A DNA stretch of 47,648 nucleotides from Streptomyces ureilyticus (GCF_011045025.1 NZ_JAAKZX010000060.1:1-47648), one strand, 5' to 3'. Positions 35,155 through 44,260 are shown, numbered from the stretch's first letter. Notes: generated from the sequence alone by a model not told the origin. A program made the numbers and translations.

Positions 35155-35221
35155 CCGTGACCTCCGTGACTTCACCGTGACCTTGGTTACTTCTTCCGGC
35201 GACTCCGGCGACTCCGGCGAC
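35155..35221. repeat. Direct repeats upstream of the terpene synthase
   Basis: Three copies of CCGTGAC (35155, 35164, 35175), then three perfect tandem copies of TCCGGCGAC (35195-35221). They lie in the 344-bp gap between the terpene synthase and the divergent VOC gene; I see no gene in that gap. Confidence 0.6.
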
Positions 35222-35349
35222 CTTGGCGAAATGTCTACGCCGGGCGGAGGCGTCCTTTCGGGGACGGCTTGATTCCAGGTGGCGGGGTACCCGTGGACGA
35301 CGGGCGGCGGCCGGGAACGCCGCCGCGTTCGGCCCCGTACGGAGGAGAC

Positions 35350-35745
35350 ATGGCACTCGTAGTGGCAGGCGTCGTGGTGCTGGACTGCGCCGAACCGGAG
35401 AAACTCGCCCTGTTCTACACGGAGTTGCTGGAGGCCGAGCAGACGGACGCGAGCGCGAACCGCGTGGAGATCAAAGGCGCCGACGGGACCCGGATGGCGT
35501 TCCGCCGGGACATGACGGCCACTCCGCCGAGTTGGCCGCGCCCCGAGAACTCCCTCCAGGTCCACCTGGACTTCCATGTGGAGGACCTCGACGAGGCGGA
35601 ACGCAGGGTCGTCTCACTCGGCGGGCGGCCGCTGGAGACCAAGGAGGCTTCCGGCCCCTTCGAGGAGCGGGGGTACGCGGATCCGGCCGGCCACTCGTTC
35701 ACCCTGCGCCGCATCACCCGCGACACGGCGCCCAAGTCGGGCTGA
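35350..35745 (+). CDS. VOC/glyoxalase-fold protein
   Basis: 131 residues, one or two VOC beta-alpha-beta-beta-beta units: VAGVVVLDCAEPEKLALFYTELL, then VHLDFHVEDLDEAERRVVSLGGRPL, and a closing YADPAGHSFTLRR with H and acidic residues typical of glyoxalase-like proteins. Function unassigned; members bind metals, bleomycin-like drugs or act as dioxygenases. GGAGG lies six bases before ATG 35350. Confidence 0.83.
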   Translation: MALVVAGVVVLDCAEPEKLALFYTELLEAEQTDASANRVEIKGADGTRMAFRRDMTATPPSWPRPENSLQVHLDFHVEDLDEAERRVVSLGGRPLETKEASGPFEERGYADPAGHSFTLRRITRDTAPKSG

Positions 35746-35778
35746 GCGCGGTCGAGTTCAGGGGCGGGGGCTCCGCGG

Positions 35779-36240
35779 TCAGGCTGAGCGCAGGACCGCC
35801 AGGGCGCGGTCGGCGTGTGCGCTCATCCGGAACTCGCTGCGCACCACCTCGAGTACCTTCCGGTCCTGGGAGATGACGAAGGTGACCCGCTTCGTGGGCG
35901 CCATCGTGAAACCGCGCTTCACACCGAACCGCTCCCGGATCGCGCCATCGGGGTCGGACAGCAGCGGAAACCCGAGCGTGTGCTTTCCGGCGAACTCCTG
36001 CTGCCGGTCCACCGGATCGCCGCTGATCCCCACCGGCCGGGCCCCGGCGGCGGCGAACTCGGCGGCCAGATCGCGGAAGTGGCACGCCTCGGCGGTGCAG
36101 CCCGGGGTGAGGGCGGCCGGGTAGAAGAAGAGGACGACGGGACCCTCGGCCAGGAGCTCGGAGAGCTTCCGGGACGTGCCGGTCTCGTCGGGCAGCGCGA
36201 AGTCCTCGACGGTGTCGCCCACTTCTGGCTGGTTGCTCAC
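35779..36240 (-). CDS. bcp: Thiol peroxidase of Bcp/PrxQ type
   Basis: 153 residues, AhpC/TSA fold. Peroxidatic C48 in LTPGCTAEAC with C53 as likely resolving residue (Bcp/PrxQ alpha2 spacing). Conserved FFYPAALTPGCT, GISGDPVDRQQEFAGKH and FPLLSDPDG. Reduces peroxides using thioredoxin. Confidence 0.9.
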   Translation of the reverse strand: MSNQPEVGDTVEDFALPDETGTSRKLSELLAEGPVVLFFYPAALTPGCTAEACHFRDLAAEFAAAGARPVGISGDPVDRQQEFAGKHTLGFPLLSDPDGAIRERFGVKRGFTMAPTKRVTFVISQDRKVLEVVRSEFRMSAHADRALAVLRSA

Positions 36241-36311
36241 AGCTCGTTCTCCTGCCTGCCTGGCTTCCGGCCGTCGATCCGGAAGCCAACCTTACGCGAC
36301 GGTAAGGCAGT

Positions 36312-36620
36312 TCAGTCCCGGCCTCCCTGTTCGCCGGACGGCCACACTCCGGTCCTGCGCTCGATGAACGCGGCACCCGTACGGTCCACGGCGCTGCGGA
36401 CGACGGCGAAGATGGCCCCCTGGACGGCCGCGGCCAACAGGATCTCGCCCCAACCCCGCTCCTTGTCCAGCGCGTCGGGCGCGTCGTCCTCGTGCCGGAT
36501 CGCCTTCCACGTCTTCTGGAAGGCCGTGGTGGCGAGGGTTCCGCTCGTCCAGCCGAGCAGGAAACCGAGGGGCTTGTAGGCGAGGGGCAGCTTCATCTTC
36601 TTCTGCTTGCTCTTCGGCAT
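36312..36620 (-). CDS. DUF4235 membrane protein
   Basis: 102 residues. Two hydrophobic segments (YKPLGFLLGWTSGTLATTAF, GEILLAAAVQGAIFAVVRSAVDR) and the central DAPDALDKERGWGEIL typical of DUF4235. Lys-rich start. Function unknown. AAGGAG precedes the ATG. Confidence 0.85.
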   Translation of the reverse strand: MPKSKQKKMKLPLAYKPLGFLLGWTSGTLATTAFQKTWKAIRHEDDAPDALDKERGWGEILLAAAVQGAIFAVVRSAVDRTGAAFIERRTGVWPSGEQGGRD

Positions 36621-36685
36621 CGCTGACTCCTTGTGTCCTTATGCCTTTGTCTATTTGTCGTTGGTGATGATCCTGCACACGCGGG

Positions 36686-37711
36686 TCAGGGCCGCCCCGC
36701 TGCCGGGACCCGCTCACCTTCGGGCACGGGCCCCGGCGGGGTCCCGTCGCCGAACGGGCGGCCACCGAGTTCCTCACGGTGGTGCGGCGTCAGCCAGCCG
36801 GACAGATCGGGGCCGATGGGCACGATGCGGGTCGGGTTGATGCCCGTGTGGACCTGGTAGTAGTGCCGCTTGATGTGGTCGAAGTCGACGGTGTCGCCGA
36901 AGCCCGGCGTCTGGTAGAGATCGCGGACGTACGCCCACAGCACCTGGTCCTCGGTCAACTTCCAGCGGTTGCACTTGAAGTGGCCGTGGTAGACGGCGTC
37001 GAACCGGACCAGGGTGGTGAACAGCCGGATGTCCGCCTCCGTGATCGTGTCGCCGACCAGATAGCGCCGGTCGGCGAGCCGCGCCGACAGCAGCTCCAGC
37101 CGTCGGAAGAGCCGCTCACAGGCCGTCTCGTACTCCTCCTGGCCGGTGGCGAAGCCGGCCCGGTACACCCCGTTGTTGACGTCCTCGTACACCTCCTGCA
37201 TGACCTCGTCTATCTCGTCGCGCAGCCGGGCCGGATACAAGTCGGGCGCTCCCTCCCGGTGCAGTTCCGTCCACTCGGTGGCCAGGTCCAGGGTGATCTG
37301 CTGGAAGTCGTTGGTGACCAGGCGGCCGCTGGGCACGTCCACGAGCGCGGGGACGCTGACGCCACCCGGGTAGTCAGGACTCCCTGGCTCCCGTGCGTCG
37401 TACGCCTCGCTGAGGAAGCGGATGCCGAGCACCGGGTCGCGGCCGTCCGGGTCCAGCGTGAAACGCCAGCTGCGGTCGTCCTGGAGGGGGTCGGCGATGG
37501 CCAGCGACAGGGCGTCCTCAAGGCCCAGCAGTCGCCGGGAGATCACCGCGCGGCCGGCCCAGGGGCAGGCGCGGCTGACGACCAGCCGGTACCGTCCGGC
37601 CTCGACCGGCCAGCCGTCCCGGGCGTCCGCCGTGACGCGGTCCGCGAAGTGGCTCTTGGACCGCTGGAACGACTTCCTGCCGTACGCGGTGTTGCTGTCG
37701 GTGTCGCTCAT
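36686..37711 (-). CDS. Glutathionyl-hydroquinone reductase (GST Xi class)
   Basis: 341 residues. C49 in SRACPWAGR is the catalytic thiol of the ECM4/YqjG family. The C-terminal helical domain has RRYLVGDTITEADIRLFTTLVRFDAVYHGHFKCN and YQTPGFGDTVDFDHIKRHYY, all family signatures. Actinobacteria use mycothiol, so the in vivo thiol may differ. ATG 37711 (MSDTDSNTAYG) chosen because homology begins there; a longer frame reaches 37825. Confidence 0.88.
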   Translation of the reverse strand: MSDTDSNTAYGRKSFQRSKSHFADRVTADARDGWPVEAGRYRLVVSRACPWAGRAVISRRLLGLEDALSLAIADPLQDDRSWRFTLDPDGRDPVLGIRFLSEAYDAREPGSPDYPGGVSVPALVDVPSGRLVTNDFQQITLDLATEWTELHREGAPDLYPARLRDEIDEVMQEVYEDVNNGVYRAGFATGQEEYETACERLFRRLELLSARLADRRYLVGDTITEADIRLFTTLVRFDAVYHGHFKCNRWKLTEDQVLWAYVRDLYQTPGFGDTVDFDHIKRHYYQVHTGINPTRIVPIGPDLSGWLTPHHREELGGRPFGDGTPPGPVPEGERVPAAGRP

Positions 37712-37855
37712 GGCTCCTGTCTCCTGTCCTTCCCCGGGGTGTGCGGACGTGCCGGGACCTGTCCTGATGACAGGAGTTCCCCGATTTCGCCGCTCACCTC
37801 GTGTGAGGGCGCGCGACTGGGGCAATCGGCCGAAGTGAGCCGTAAGCCGTTGACC

Positions 37856-38791
37856 ATGTCGGACCGCAGGACCCGTGTCACCGTGCTGGTGGCGCTGGCC
37901 GCGAACGTCGTGATCGCCGTGGCCAAGACGGTGGGCGGCCTGATCGCAGGCTCACCCGCGCTGCTCTCGGAGGCGGCGCACTCCGTGGCCGACAGCATGA
38001 ACGAGGTGTTCCTCCTCGCCGCCCTGCGCCGCAGCCGGCGTCGCGCCGACAGCCGCCATCCCTTCGGTTACGGCAAGGAACGCTTCTTCTGGTCGCTCCT
38101 GGCAGCCGTCGGCATCTTCGTGATGGGCGGCTGCTTCTCCTTCTTCCAGGCCTTCGAGGCGCTGCGCAGGGGAGCGGCGGAGTCGTACGACGGCTACGTG
38201 GCGGGGCTCGTCGTCCTCGGGGTCGCCCTCATCTCCGAGGGGATCTCCCTGCTGCGGGCCCTGCACCAGGTGCGCGTCCAGGGCGGCGCCGCCTCCGGGG
38301 CCCGTGACCCGGCACTGCGGACGGTCGTCGCCGAGGACGGCACCGCCGTGCTCGGTGTGTCCCTCGCGATCGCCGGGATGGCCCTCCACATGGCCACCGG
38401 CCAGGTCATCTGGGAGGCACTGGCCTCGTGCGCCATCGGGGCGCTGCTCGTGTACGTGGCGTACCGCCTGGGCCGCGACGCCCGCGACCAGCTGATCGGC
38501 AGGGCCGCGGACCCCGAGCAGAGCCACCGTATCCGGGCGCTGCTGCAGGCGCAGCCGGAGATCGACTCCGTGGAGTCCCTGCTGACGATGGAGCTGGGCC
38601 TGGACTCGACCCTGGTGGCCGCCAGGGTCGACTTGACCCCCGGCCTGGACAGCGAAGAGGTCGAACTGGTCGCCGAACGCATCAAGCGCACCGTGTCCTA
38701 CACGATCCCGGAAGCCGACCAGATCTTCCTCGACATCACCGACGCACTGACCGCGAAGCGAACCGCCCGCCGCCAGCCGCGCGGCAGCTGA
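37856..38791 (+). CDS. Cation diffusion facilitator (CDF) transporter
   Basis: 311 residues, six membrane helices. Family sequence: LLSEAAHSVADSMNEVFLL (metal-site H and D), RHPFGYGKERFFWSLLAAVGIF, and a cytoplasmic C-terminal domain with LGLDSTLVAARVDLTPGLDSEEV. Exports divalent metal ions such as Zn or Fe by proton exchange. ATG 37856 lacks a clear ribosome site; an upstream in-frame GTG at 37835 is possible. Confidence 0.87.
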   Translation: MSDRRTRVTVLVALAANVVIAVAKTVGGLIAGSPALLSEAAHSVADSMNEVFLLAALRRSRRRADSRHPFGYGKERFFWSLLAAVGIFVMGGCFSFFQAFEALRRGAAESYDGYVAGLVVLGVALISEGISLLRALHQVRVQGGAASGARDPALRTVVAEDGTAVLGVSLAIAGMALHMATGQVIWEALASCAIGALLVYVAYRLGRDARDQLIGRAADPEQSHRIRALLQAQPEIDSVESLLTMELGLDSTLVAARVDLTPGLDSEEVELVAERIKRTVSYTIPEADQIFLDITDALTAKRTARRQPRGS

Positions 38792-38824
38792 CCTGTGCCT
38801 TCGCCCTCGCCCCGGACAGTGGGC

Positions 38825-38857
38825 GGCCCCGCCGCGACGGGGGAGCGCGGCGGGGCC
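38825..38857. terminator. Perfect 12-bp terminator hairpin
   Basis: GGCCCCGCCGCG, 9-nt loop, CGCGGCGGGGCC. Between the convergent CDF transporter and Ddn-like genes. The gap 38792-38943 holds nothing else I can support. Confidence 0.7.
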
Positions 38858-38943
38858 TGAGGGTCGTGTGCCCGGCGCACGACGCTTCATGCCTTCGGGA
38901 TCGAAGGAACCGGCTGGGCCTGCCGAGCACCGTGGCTACGGGA

Positions 38944-39393
38944 TCAGTTGCCCTCGACCGGTTCCAGGACGAAGACCGGGATCTCGCGGTCGGTCTTCTC
39001 CTGGTAGTCGGCGTAGGGCGGGTAAGCCGCGACGGCGCGCTCCCACCACAGCGCCTTCTCCTCGCCGGTCACCTCGCGGGCCCTCATGTCCGTGCGGACC
39101 GTGCCGTCCTGGAGTTCCACGCGGGGGTCGGCCTTGACGTTGAAGTACCAGACCGGGTGCTTGGGGGCGCCGCCCAGGGAGGCGACGGCGGCGTACACGC
39201 CCTCGTGCTCCACGCGCATGAGGGGTGTCTTGCGGATCTTGCCGCTCTTGGCGCCTCGGGTGGTCAGCAGGATCACGGGCATGCCCGTGTCCATCAACGT
39301 CATCCCCTCGGTCCCGCCGGACCTTTCGATCAACTCCACCTGCTCACGTACCCAGCCGGTGGTGCTGGGCTCGTACTCGCCCTCAAGAGGCAT
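38944..39393 (-). CDS. Ddn-like deazaflavin (F420)-dependent oxidoreductase
   Basis: 149 residues. Family start EYEPSTTGWVREQVELIERSGG, then VILLTTRGAKSGKIRKTPLMRVEHEG and GGAPKHPVWYFNVKADPRVELQDG, the core of F420H2-dependent quinone/nitro reductases (FDOR-A, Ddn). ATG 39393 follows GGGA at six bases; an ATG four codons earlier lacks a site. Confidence 0.87.
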   Translation of the reverse strand: MPLEGEYEPSTTGWVREQVELIERSGGTEGMTLMDTGMPVILLTTRGAKSGKIRKTPLMRVEHEGVYAAVASLGGAPKHPVWYFNVKADPRVELQDGTVRTDMRAREVTGEEKALWWERAVAAYPPYADYQEKTDREIPVFVLEPVEGN

Positions 39394-39440
39394 GCTCGTT
39401 CCCATCGTCGTATGCGAAAGGTTCAGCGTATGCGAGCGGC

Positions 39441-40901
39441 TCAGAACGGGTAGTGCGCGTGCTGCGTCGCCAGTGTCACCCAGCGGGTGTTGCTGAACGC
39501 CTCGATGCCCCAGCGCCCGCCGAACCGGCCGTATCCGCTGGCCTTGAAGCCGCCGAAGGGAGCGTTCGGCTCGTCGGCGACGGACTGGTCGTTGACGTGC
39601 ACGATGCCGGTACGGATCCGGCGGGCGACGTTCAGCCCGTGGGTGCCGTTCTCGGTGATGATGCCGCAGGTCAGTCCGTGCTCGGTGGCGTTGGCGAAGT
39701 CGACCGCCTCGTCGTCCGTGGCGAACGTGCTGATCACGGCGACCGGGCCGAAGGCCTCGCCGTGGTACAGCTCGGCGCTCTGCGGCAGGTCGGTGAGCAC
39801 GGTCGCGGGGTGTACGGCACCTTCGGGAGCCGTGCCGCCGGTCAGTACGGTGGCGCCCTTGGCGACGGCGTCCTCGACCAGCGCAGCGACCCTGCGGGCG
39901 GCGTCCGGGGTGACCAGCGGGCCGACCACCGTGTGATCGATGGCCGGGTCACCGGCCGCGAGCGACTCGGTCTTCGCGACGAACTTGGCCGTGAACTCCT
40001 CGGCGAGGCTCTCGTGGACGAGGAGCCGGTCGGCCGACATGCAGATCTGGCCGGCGTTCATGAACACGGAGAAGACGGCGGCGTCGACCGCGTAGTCGAC
40101 GTCGGCGTCCGCCAGCACGATCACGGAGTTCTTGCCGCCGAGTTCGAGGAGCGCGGGCTTGAGATAGCTGGCGGCGTGGACGCCGATGATGCGGCCGACT
40201 CCGGTGGACCCGGTGAAGTTGACGGACCGTACCCGCTCGTCGGCGATCAGGGCCTCGGCGACGGTGGCCGCGTCCTCGGGGGCGTTGGTGATCACGTTGA
40301 GTACGCCGTCGGGCAGGCCCGCGTCCCGCAGGACGTCCGCGACGAAGAGACCGCAGGAAAGCGGCGCGTCCTCGCTCGGCTTCAGCACCACGGTGTTGCC
40401 CGCGGCGAGCGGCGCGGCGACGGCACGGACGCCGAGGATGACCGGCGCGTTCCACGGCGAGAATGCCGCCACGACGCCGACGGGCTCCCGGACCGCGAGG
40501 CCGAGCGCGCCCTCCTTCTGTGCGCTCAGCACCTCGCCGCGCGGGGCGGTCACCGCGGCGGCGGCCTCGCGGAGCATGTTCGCGGCGAGGCCGACATTGA
40601 ACATGGCCCAGGGCCGGGTCCCGCCGACCTCGCCCGCCATCGTCCGTACGGCGTCCTCGACACGGGCTTCCAGCAGGTCGGCCGCGTCGAGGAAGATCTT
40701 GCGGCGGAGCACCGGGCTGGTCGCGGCCCAGTCGGCGAACGCGGCATCCGCGGCGTCCACGGCCCGCGTGACATCCTCGACGCCGGCCGCGGCGACCGTG
40801 GCGTACACCTCGGAGCTGTACGGATTCACGTCCTCAGCGGTGCGGCCGGAGGCGGCGGGCTGGTCCTTGCCGCCGATCAGCAGATCACGATGGAGGGTCA
40901 T
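39441..40901 (-). CDS. Aldehyde dehydrogenase (vanillin/salicylaldehyde DH-like)
   Basis: 486 residues. Catalytic C287 in NAGQICMS and general base E253 in LELGGKN. FSPWNAPVILGVRAVAAPLAAGNTVV, NFTGSTGVG, GEAFGPVAVIS and FGGFKASGYGRFGG complete the fold. The PWNAPVIL and CMSADRLLV variants recall aromatic aldehyde dehydrogenases. ATG 40901 has GGAAGAG upstream. Divergent from a flavoprotein with an 11-bp-arm palindrome between. Confidence 0.88.
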   Translation of the reverse strand: MTLHRDLLIGGKDQPAASGRTAEDVNPYSSEVYATVAAAGVEDVTRAVDAADAAFADWAATSPVLRRKIFLDAADLLEARVEDAVRTMAGEVGGTRPWAMFNVGLAANMLREAAAAVTAPRGEVLSAQKEGALGLAVREPVGVVAAFSPWNAPVILGVRAVAAPLAAGNTVVLKPSEDAPLSCGLFVADVLRDAGLPDGVLNVITNAPEDAATVAEALIADERVRSVNFTGSTGVGRIIGVHAASYLKPALLELGGKNSVIVLADADVDYAVDAAVFSVFMNAGQICMSADRLLVHESLAEEFTAKFVAKTESLAAGDPAIDHTVVGPLVTPDAARRVAALVEDAVAKGATVLTGGTAPEGAVHPATVLTDLPQSAELYHGEAFGPVAVISTFATDDEAVDFANATEHGLTCGIITENGTHGLNVARRIRTGIVHVNDQSVADEPNAPFGGFKASGYGRFGGRWGIEAFSNTRWVTLATQHAHYPF

Positions 40902-41034
40902 GGGGGCTCTTCCCGTCATGCGTGGCAGGACGACCATGCCCACGCCCGGGGCTCAGCCGCTTGTCCGCCTGGTGAACGCTTCTTCGTTGAATGTTGGATT
41001 GAGTCTGCAACGTGACCCGGTCCCCGTCAATCAG

Positions 41035-41063
41035 TGATGTTGATCAGACGTCGATCAACATCA
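41035..41063. promoter_or_regulatory. Long palindromic operator
   Basis: Arms TGATGTTGATC and GATCAACATCA, perfectly complementary over 11 bp, spacer AGACGTC. It sits 36 bp upstream of the flavoprotein start and ~130 bp upstream of the divergent aldehyde dehydrogenase. No regulator gene is adjacent. Confidence 0.65.
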
Positions 41064-41099
41064 TCACCGGATCCCCGGTCCGCTGAGTACGGTTTCCGA

Positions 41100-41606
41100 G
41101 TGACCGAACAGACCCGGAAACCCTTCCTCTACCTCATCGTGTGCGCCGCCCAAGTAGCCGAGAACGTCGGCGAGTTGATCACCCTGGCACAGGAGCGGGG
41201 CTGGGACGTCGGAGTCATCGCCACGCCACCCGCCACCGGCTTCTTCGACACCGCGGCGGTCGAGAAGCAGACCGGCCGGATGATCCGGTCCGCCTGGCGG
41301 TCTCCCGGCGATCCGCGGCCGTTTCCGGCCCCGGACGCCGTCCTCGTGGCGCCCGCGACGTTCAACACCCTCAACAAATGGGCCGCCGGAATCGCCGACA
41401 CCCTGGCCCTCGGCACCCTGTGCGAGGCGTACGGCCTCGGTGTGCCGATCGCCGTACTGCCCAGCATAGGCGAGGCACTGACCGTCCACCCCGCGTACCA
41501 GGAGAGCCTTACGCGGCTGCGCGGGATGGGGGTCCGGTTCGGCGGACCGGGTGACGGCTTCCGCTGGGAGCAGGGCCTGGAACTGCTGACTCACTCGCGG
41601 ACGTAG
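41100..41606 (+). CDS. Flavoprotein (HFCD/Dfp-like)
   Basis: 168 residues. FLYLIVCAAQVAENVGELITLAQERG start, VIATPPATGFFD, DAVLVAPATFNTLNKWAAGIADTLALG (family PATxNTxNKxAxGIADxL) and VPIAVLPSIGEAL. FMN-binding decarboxylase-like fold of the phosphopantothenoylcysteine decarboxylase superfamily; substrate unknown. GTG start 41100 has a TACGGT element seven bases upstream and no ribosome site, so it may be translated leaderless. Its 3' end overlaps GH114 by 16 bp. Confidence 0.82.
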   Translation: MTEQTRKPFLYLIVCAAQVAENVGELITLAQERGWDVGVIATPPATGFFDTAAVEKQTGRMIRSAWRSPGDPRPFPAPDAVLVAPATFNTLNKWAAGIADTLALGTLCEAYGLGVPIAVLPSIGEALTVHPAYQESLTRLRGMGVRFGGPGDGFRWEQGLELLTHSRT

Positions 41607-42439
41607 CCGGCGTCGCCCGGCGTCGACACCTCCACATCCCGGCGCACGATGCTCAGCCGCTCCCCGAAGCCCGAACGGGCCTTCTCCACACCACGGTCGG
41701 TGTACTCGATCACCACGACCCGGTCGTCGAAGGCCTTCGCGTACGCACCGCACTCGTCGTACGCGCCGCACTCCTCCGCCACCGCGAAGTCCAGCCCGGT
41801 ACGGGACTTGAGGCCGGCCAGCTCCACGGTGTTCTTCTGCGCGACGGCCAGACCACGGGCGTGCGCGTGCGCGGAGAGCAACTTGATGAAGGACATGGCG
41901 TCGTCGGCGGTCAGCTGGCCGCGCGAACGGGTGTAGCTGTCGTAGTTGTCCGGCTCGACGGCGTCGTACCCCTTGGCCGCACAGTCGTCGACCCACTGGT
42001 TGACCCGGTCGGCGATACGCCCCCGTTTCGCCGGCGTCCCGATGTCGAGCAGCGCCTCGTCCCAGTCGGCGTCCACCACGACCTCGCCCTTCTTGTCACG
42101 AAGCAGCAGGTCGGCGGGCCAGTCGTCCCGGGCGTCCGGCTGGGCCTGGAAGGCGTTGACGTAACAGATGTTGTAGAGGCCCGGCGCGGGCTCCGCCGCG
42201 CGGTCGCGGGCGACGATACGGACGCCGGCCGGCGGGGTATAGGCACCGCCGATCTGGTAGTCGAAGCCGGCGTTGCGGGGCGGCAGTTGAACGGCTCCGG
42301 GCTTCGACGGTGCGGCGCTGCCGCCCGTGGCCCCGCCTGTCTCGCCGTTCTCTCCGGACCCCGACGTGCAGGCGGCCAGTGCCACGACGGCGACCAGGGC
42401 AACGGCAACGCGCTTGACGGTCATGCCCGTTCGGTCCAT
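41591..42439 (-). CDS. Secreted GH114-type lipoprotein (endo-alpha-1,4-polygalactosaminidase-like)
   Basis: 282 residues. Lipoprotein signal with lipobox LAAC, Cys24 as lipid site, then a Gly/Ser/Ala-rich linker. The barrel domain has FDYQIGGAYTPP, YNICYVNAFQAQP, LLDIGTPAKRGRIADRVNQWVDDCAAKGYDAVEPDNYDSY (cited in parts), LAVAQKNTVEL and FAVAEECGAYDEC. GH114 (TM1410-like) enzymes cut galactosaminogalactan-type polymers; D and E residues in VEPDNYDSY and AEEC fit the active site. ATG 42439 is used with CAGGA six bases upstream. Confidence 0.85.
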   Translation of the reverse strand: MDRTGMTVKRVAVALVAVVALAACTSGSGENGETGGATGGSAAPSKPGAVQLPPRNAGFDYQIGGAYTPPAGVRIVARDRAAEPAPGLYNICYVNAFQAQPDARDDWPADLLLRDKKGEVVVDADWDEALLDIGTPAKRGRIADRVNQWVDDCAAKGYDAVEPDNYDSYTRSRGQLTADDAMSFIKLLSAHAHARGLAVAQKNTVELAGLKSRTGLDFAVAEECGAYDECGAYAKAFDDRVVVIEYTDRGVEKARSGFGERLSIVRRDVEVSTPGDAGYVRE

Positions 42440-42585
42440 CGGGAGTCCTGCGCGCCTCGACACGCCAGGATCAAAGCCGCAGGGCGACGGGCGCGTCAAG
42501 TTGGCACAGGCGCGGCGCGGCGGCGAACGCGGTTACCGTTCCGGGAGGTCGCCGCCTTCCCCACCGTACGGATGCAAGGAGAGCC

Positions 42586-43602
42586 GTGAGTACCCCGGAC
42601 AAACCGCTCGTGATCCTGCGCGCCGCCCCGCACCCCACCGACCGCATCTTCACGCCCGACGCCCTCGCCCGCCTGCGCGAACGCTTCACCGTCATCGAAC
42701 CGGACTCCGAGCAAGCCCTCGACCAGGCCCTGCCCGAAGCCTTCGCCGTCGTCGGGCAGCCCGACCTGCCCGCCGAACGGCTCGCTCGCGCAGGGAAGTT
42801 GAGGGCCGTGCTCAACGTCGAGGGCAACTTCTACCCGCACGTCGACTACGACGCCTGCTTCGAGCGCGGTATCCACCTCCTCAACTGCGGTCCCGCATAC
42901 GCCCAGGCCGTCGCCGAGTACGCACTCGGGCTCGCCCTCGACCTGGCGCGCGGCATCAGCCGCGAGGACCGGGCCTTCCGCGCCGGACGGGAGCGGTACG
43001 TGTCCGAGGGCAACGCCGACGCCGTACTGCTGCGGGGCTCCGACATCGGCCTGATCGGCTTCGGCCAGCTCGGCCGCGCCCTCCACCCGCTGCTGGCGGC
43101 CTTCCGTCCCACGCTGCGGGTGTACGACCCCTGGCTGCCGCCCGCCGTCCTGCGCGAGCAGGGGCTCGTGCCCGCCACGCTGGACGAGACCCTGACCCGC
43201 AGCCGGTTCGTGTTCGTGCTGGCCACTGTCACCGACGAGAGCCGCCATCTGCTCGGCGCGCGCGAACTGGACCTGTTGCCGGACGGTGCCCGGCTCGTGC
43301 TCATCAGCCGGGCACCCGTCGTCGACTTTCCGGCGCTCCTCGCGCGGGTCGCCGAAGGCCGGCTGCTGGCGGGCATCGACGTCTGGCCCGAGGAACCCGT
43401 CGCCGCCGACGACCCCGCCCGCACCCTGGAAGGGCTCGTGCTCTCCGCCCACCGGGCGGGCGGCATCCCGGAGGCGTTCTTGACCATCGGCGACATGGTG
43501 GTCGACGACCTGACCCTGATCGCCCGGGGCCTGCCGCCCGCCCGTATGCAGGTCGCCGCACGCGAACTCGTCGGCCGCTATCGCAACCGTCCCGTCAGCT
43601 GA
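42586..43602 (+). CDS. D-isomer-specific 2-hydroxyacid dehydrogenase
   Basis: 338 residues. NAD loop GLIGFGQLG, catalytic R242 (ISRAP), E270 (WPEEP) and H289 (SAHRAGG). The substrate domain has VLNVEGNFYPHVDYDACFERGIHLLNC. Interconverts a 2-oxoacid and D-2-hydroxyacid; substrate not known. AAGGAG precedes GTG 42586. Ten bases before the HAD gene, so one operon. Confidence 0.88.
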   Translation: MSTPDKPLVILRAAPHPTDRIFTPDALARLRERFTVIEPDSEQALDQALPEAFAVVGQPDLPAERLARAGKLRAVLNVEGNFYPHVDYDACFERGIHLLNCGPAYAQAVAEYALGLALDLARGISREDRAFRAGRERYVSEGNADAVLLRGSDIGLIGFGQLGRALHPLLAAFRPTLRVYDPWLPPAVLREQGLVPATLDETLTRSRFVFVLATVTDESRHLLGARELDLLPDGARLVLISRAPVVDFPALLARVAEGRLLAGIDVWPEEPVAADDPARTLEGLVLSAHRAGGIPEAFLTIGDMVVDDLTLIARGLPPARMQVAARELVGRYRNRPVS

Positions 43603-43612
43603 AGGACCCCGC

Positions 43613-44260
43613 ATGAAGATCCCCTGCCAAGGCCTGCTCTTCGACAACGACGGCGTTCTGGTCGACTCCGACGCGGGTGTCGACCAAGCGTGGAGCCGGT
43701 GGGCCCGGGAGCGTGGGCTGCCGGCTGAGGAGGTCACCGCGATGGTGCATGGGCGGCGTTCCGCCGACACCGTCGCGTTGCTCGTCGACGATCCGGCCGA
43801 GCGGGACGCTGCGCTCGGCCGGATCGATCGTTTGGAGATCGAGGCCGCCGGCCTCACGACCGCGCTGCCCGGTGCGCTCGACCTCCTTACGAGCCTGCCG
43901 CACGGGAGTTGGGCCGTCGTGACCTCGGGCGTCACCGCGCTCGCCCGGGCCCGGCTCGGTGCCGCGGGTCTGCCGGTGCCGCCCGTGCTCATCGCCGCGG
44001 ATGACGTCGCCGGTGGCAAGCCGGCGCCGGACGGTTACCTCGCGGCGGCCGAGAAGCTCGGGCTTGATCCCGCGGAGGCCGTTGTCTTCGAGGACAGCGT
44101 CGCGGGGGCGAAGGCGGGGGCCGCGGCCGGCGCGTACGTCATCGGAGTCGGTTCGCGCGGTCTGGCCACCGAGGCCCGCGTAGTCGTGCCCGATCTGAGC
44201 GGCGTGACCTGGCAGGACGGAGTCCTGCACCTCACCGCTCCGCGGCTGTTGCGGTCTTGA
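43613..44260 (+). CDS. HAD-superfamily phosphatase (subfamily IA)
   Basis: 215 residues. Motif I FDNDGVLVDSD with nucleophile D11 and acid D13 (the usual FDxDG reads DND). Motif II VVTSG, Lys in ADDVAGGKPAPDGY, and motif IV VFEDSVAG. The GKPAPD and DGVLVDS signatures place it with small sugar-phosphate phosphatases (phosphoglycolate/sugar phosphatase type). Substrate unknown. Confidence 0.88.
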   Translation: MKIPCQGLLFDNDGVLVDSDAGVDQAWSRWARERGLPAEEVTAMVHGRRSADTVALLVDDPAERDAALGRIDRLEIEAAGLTTALPGALDLLTSLPHGSWAVVTSGVTALARARLGAAGLPVPPVLIAADDVAGGKPAPDGYLAAAEKLGLDPAEAVVFEDSVAGAKAGAAAGAYVIGVGSRGLATEARVVVPDLSGVTWQDGVLHLTAPRLLRS

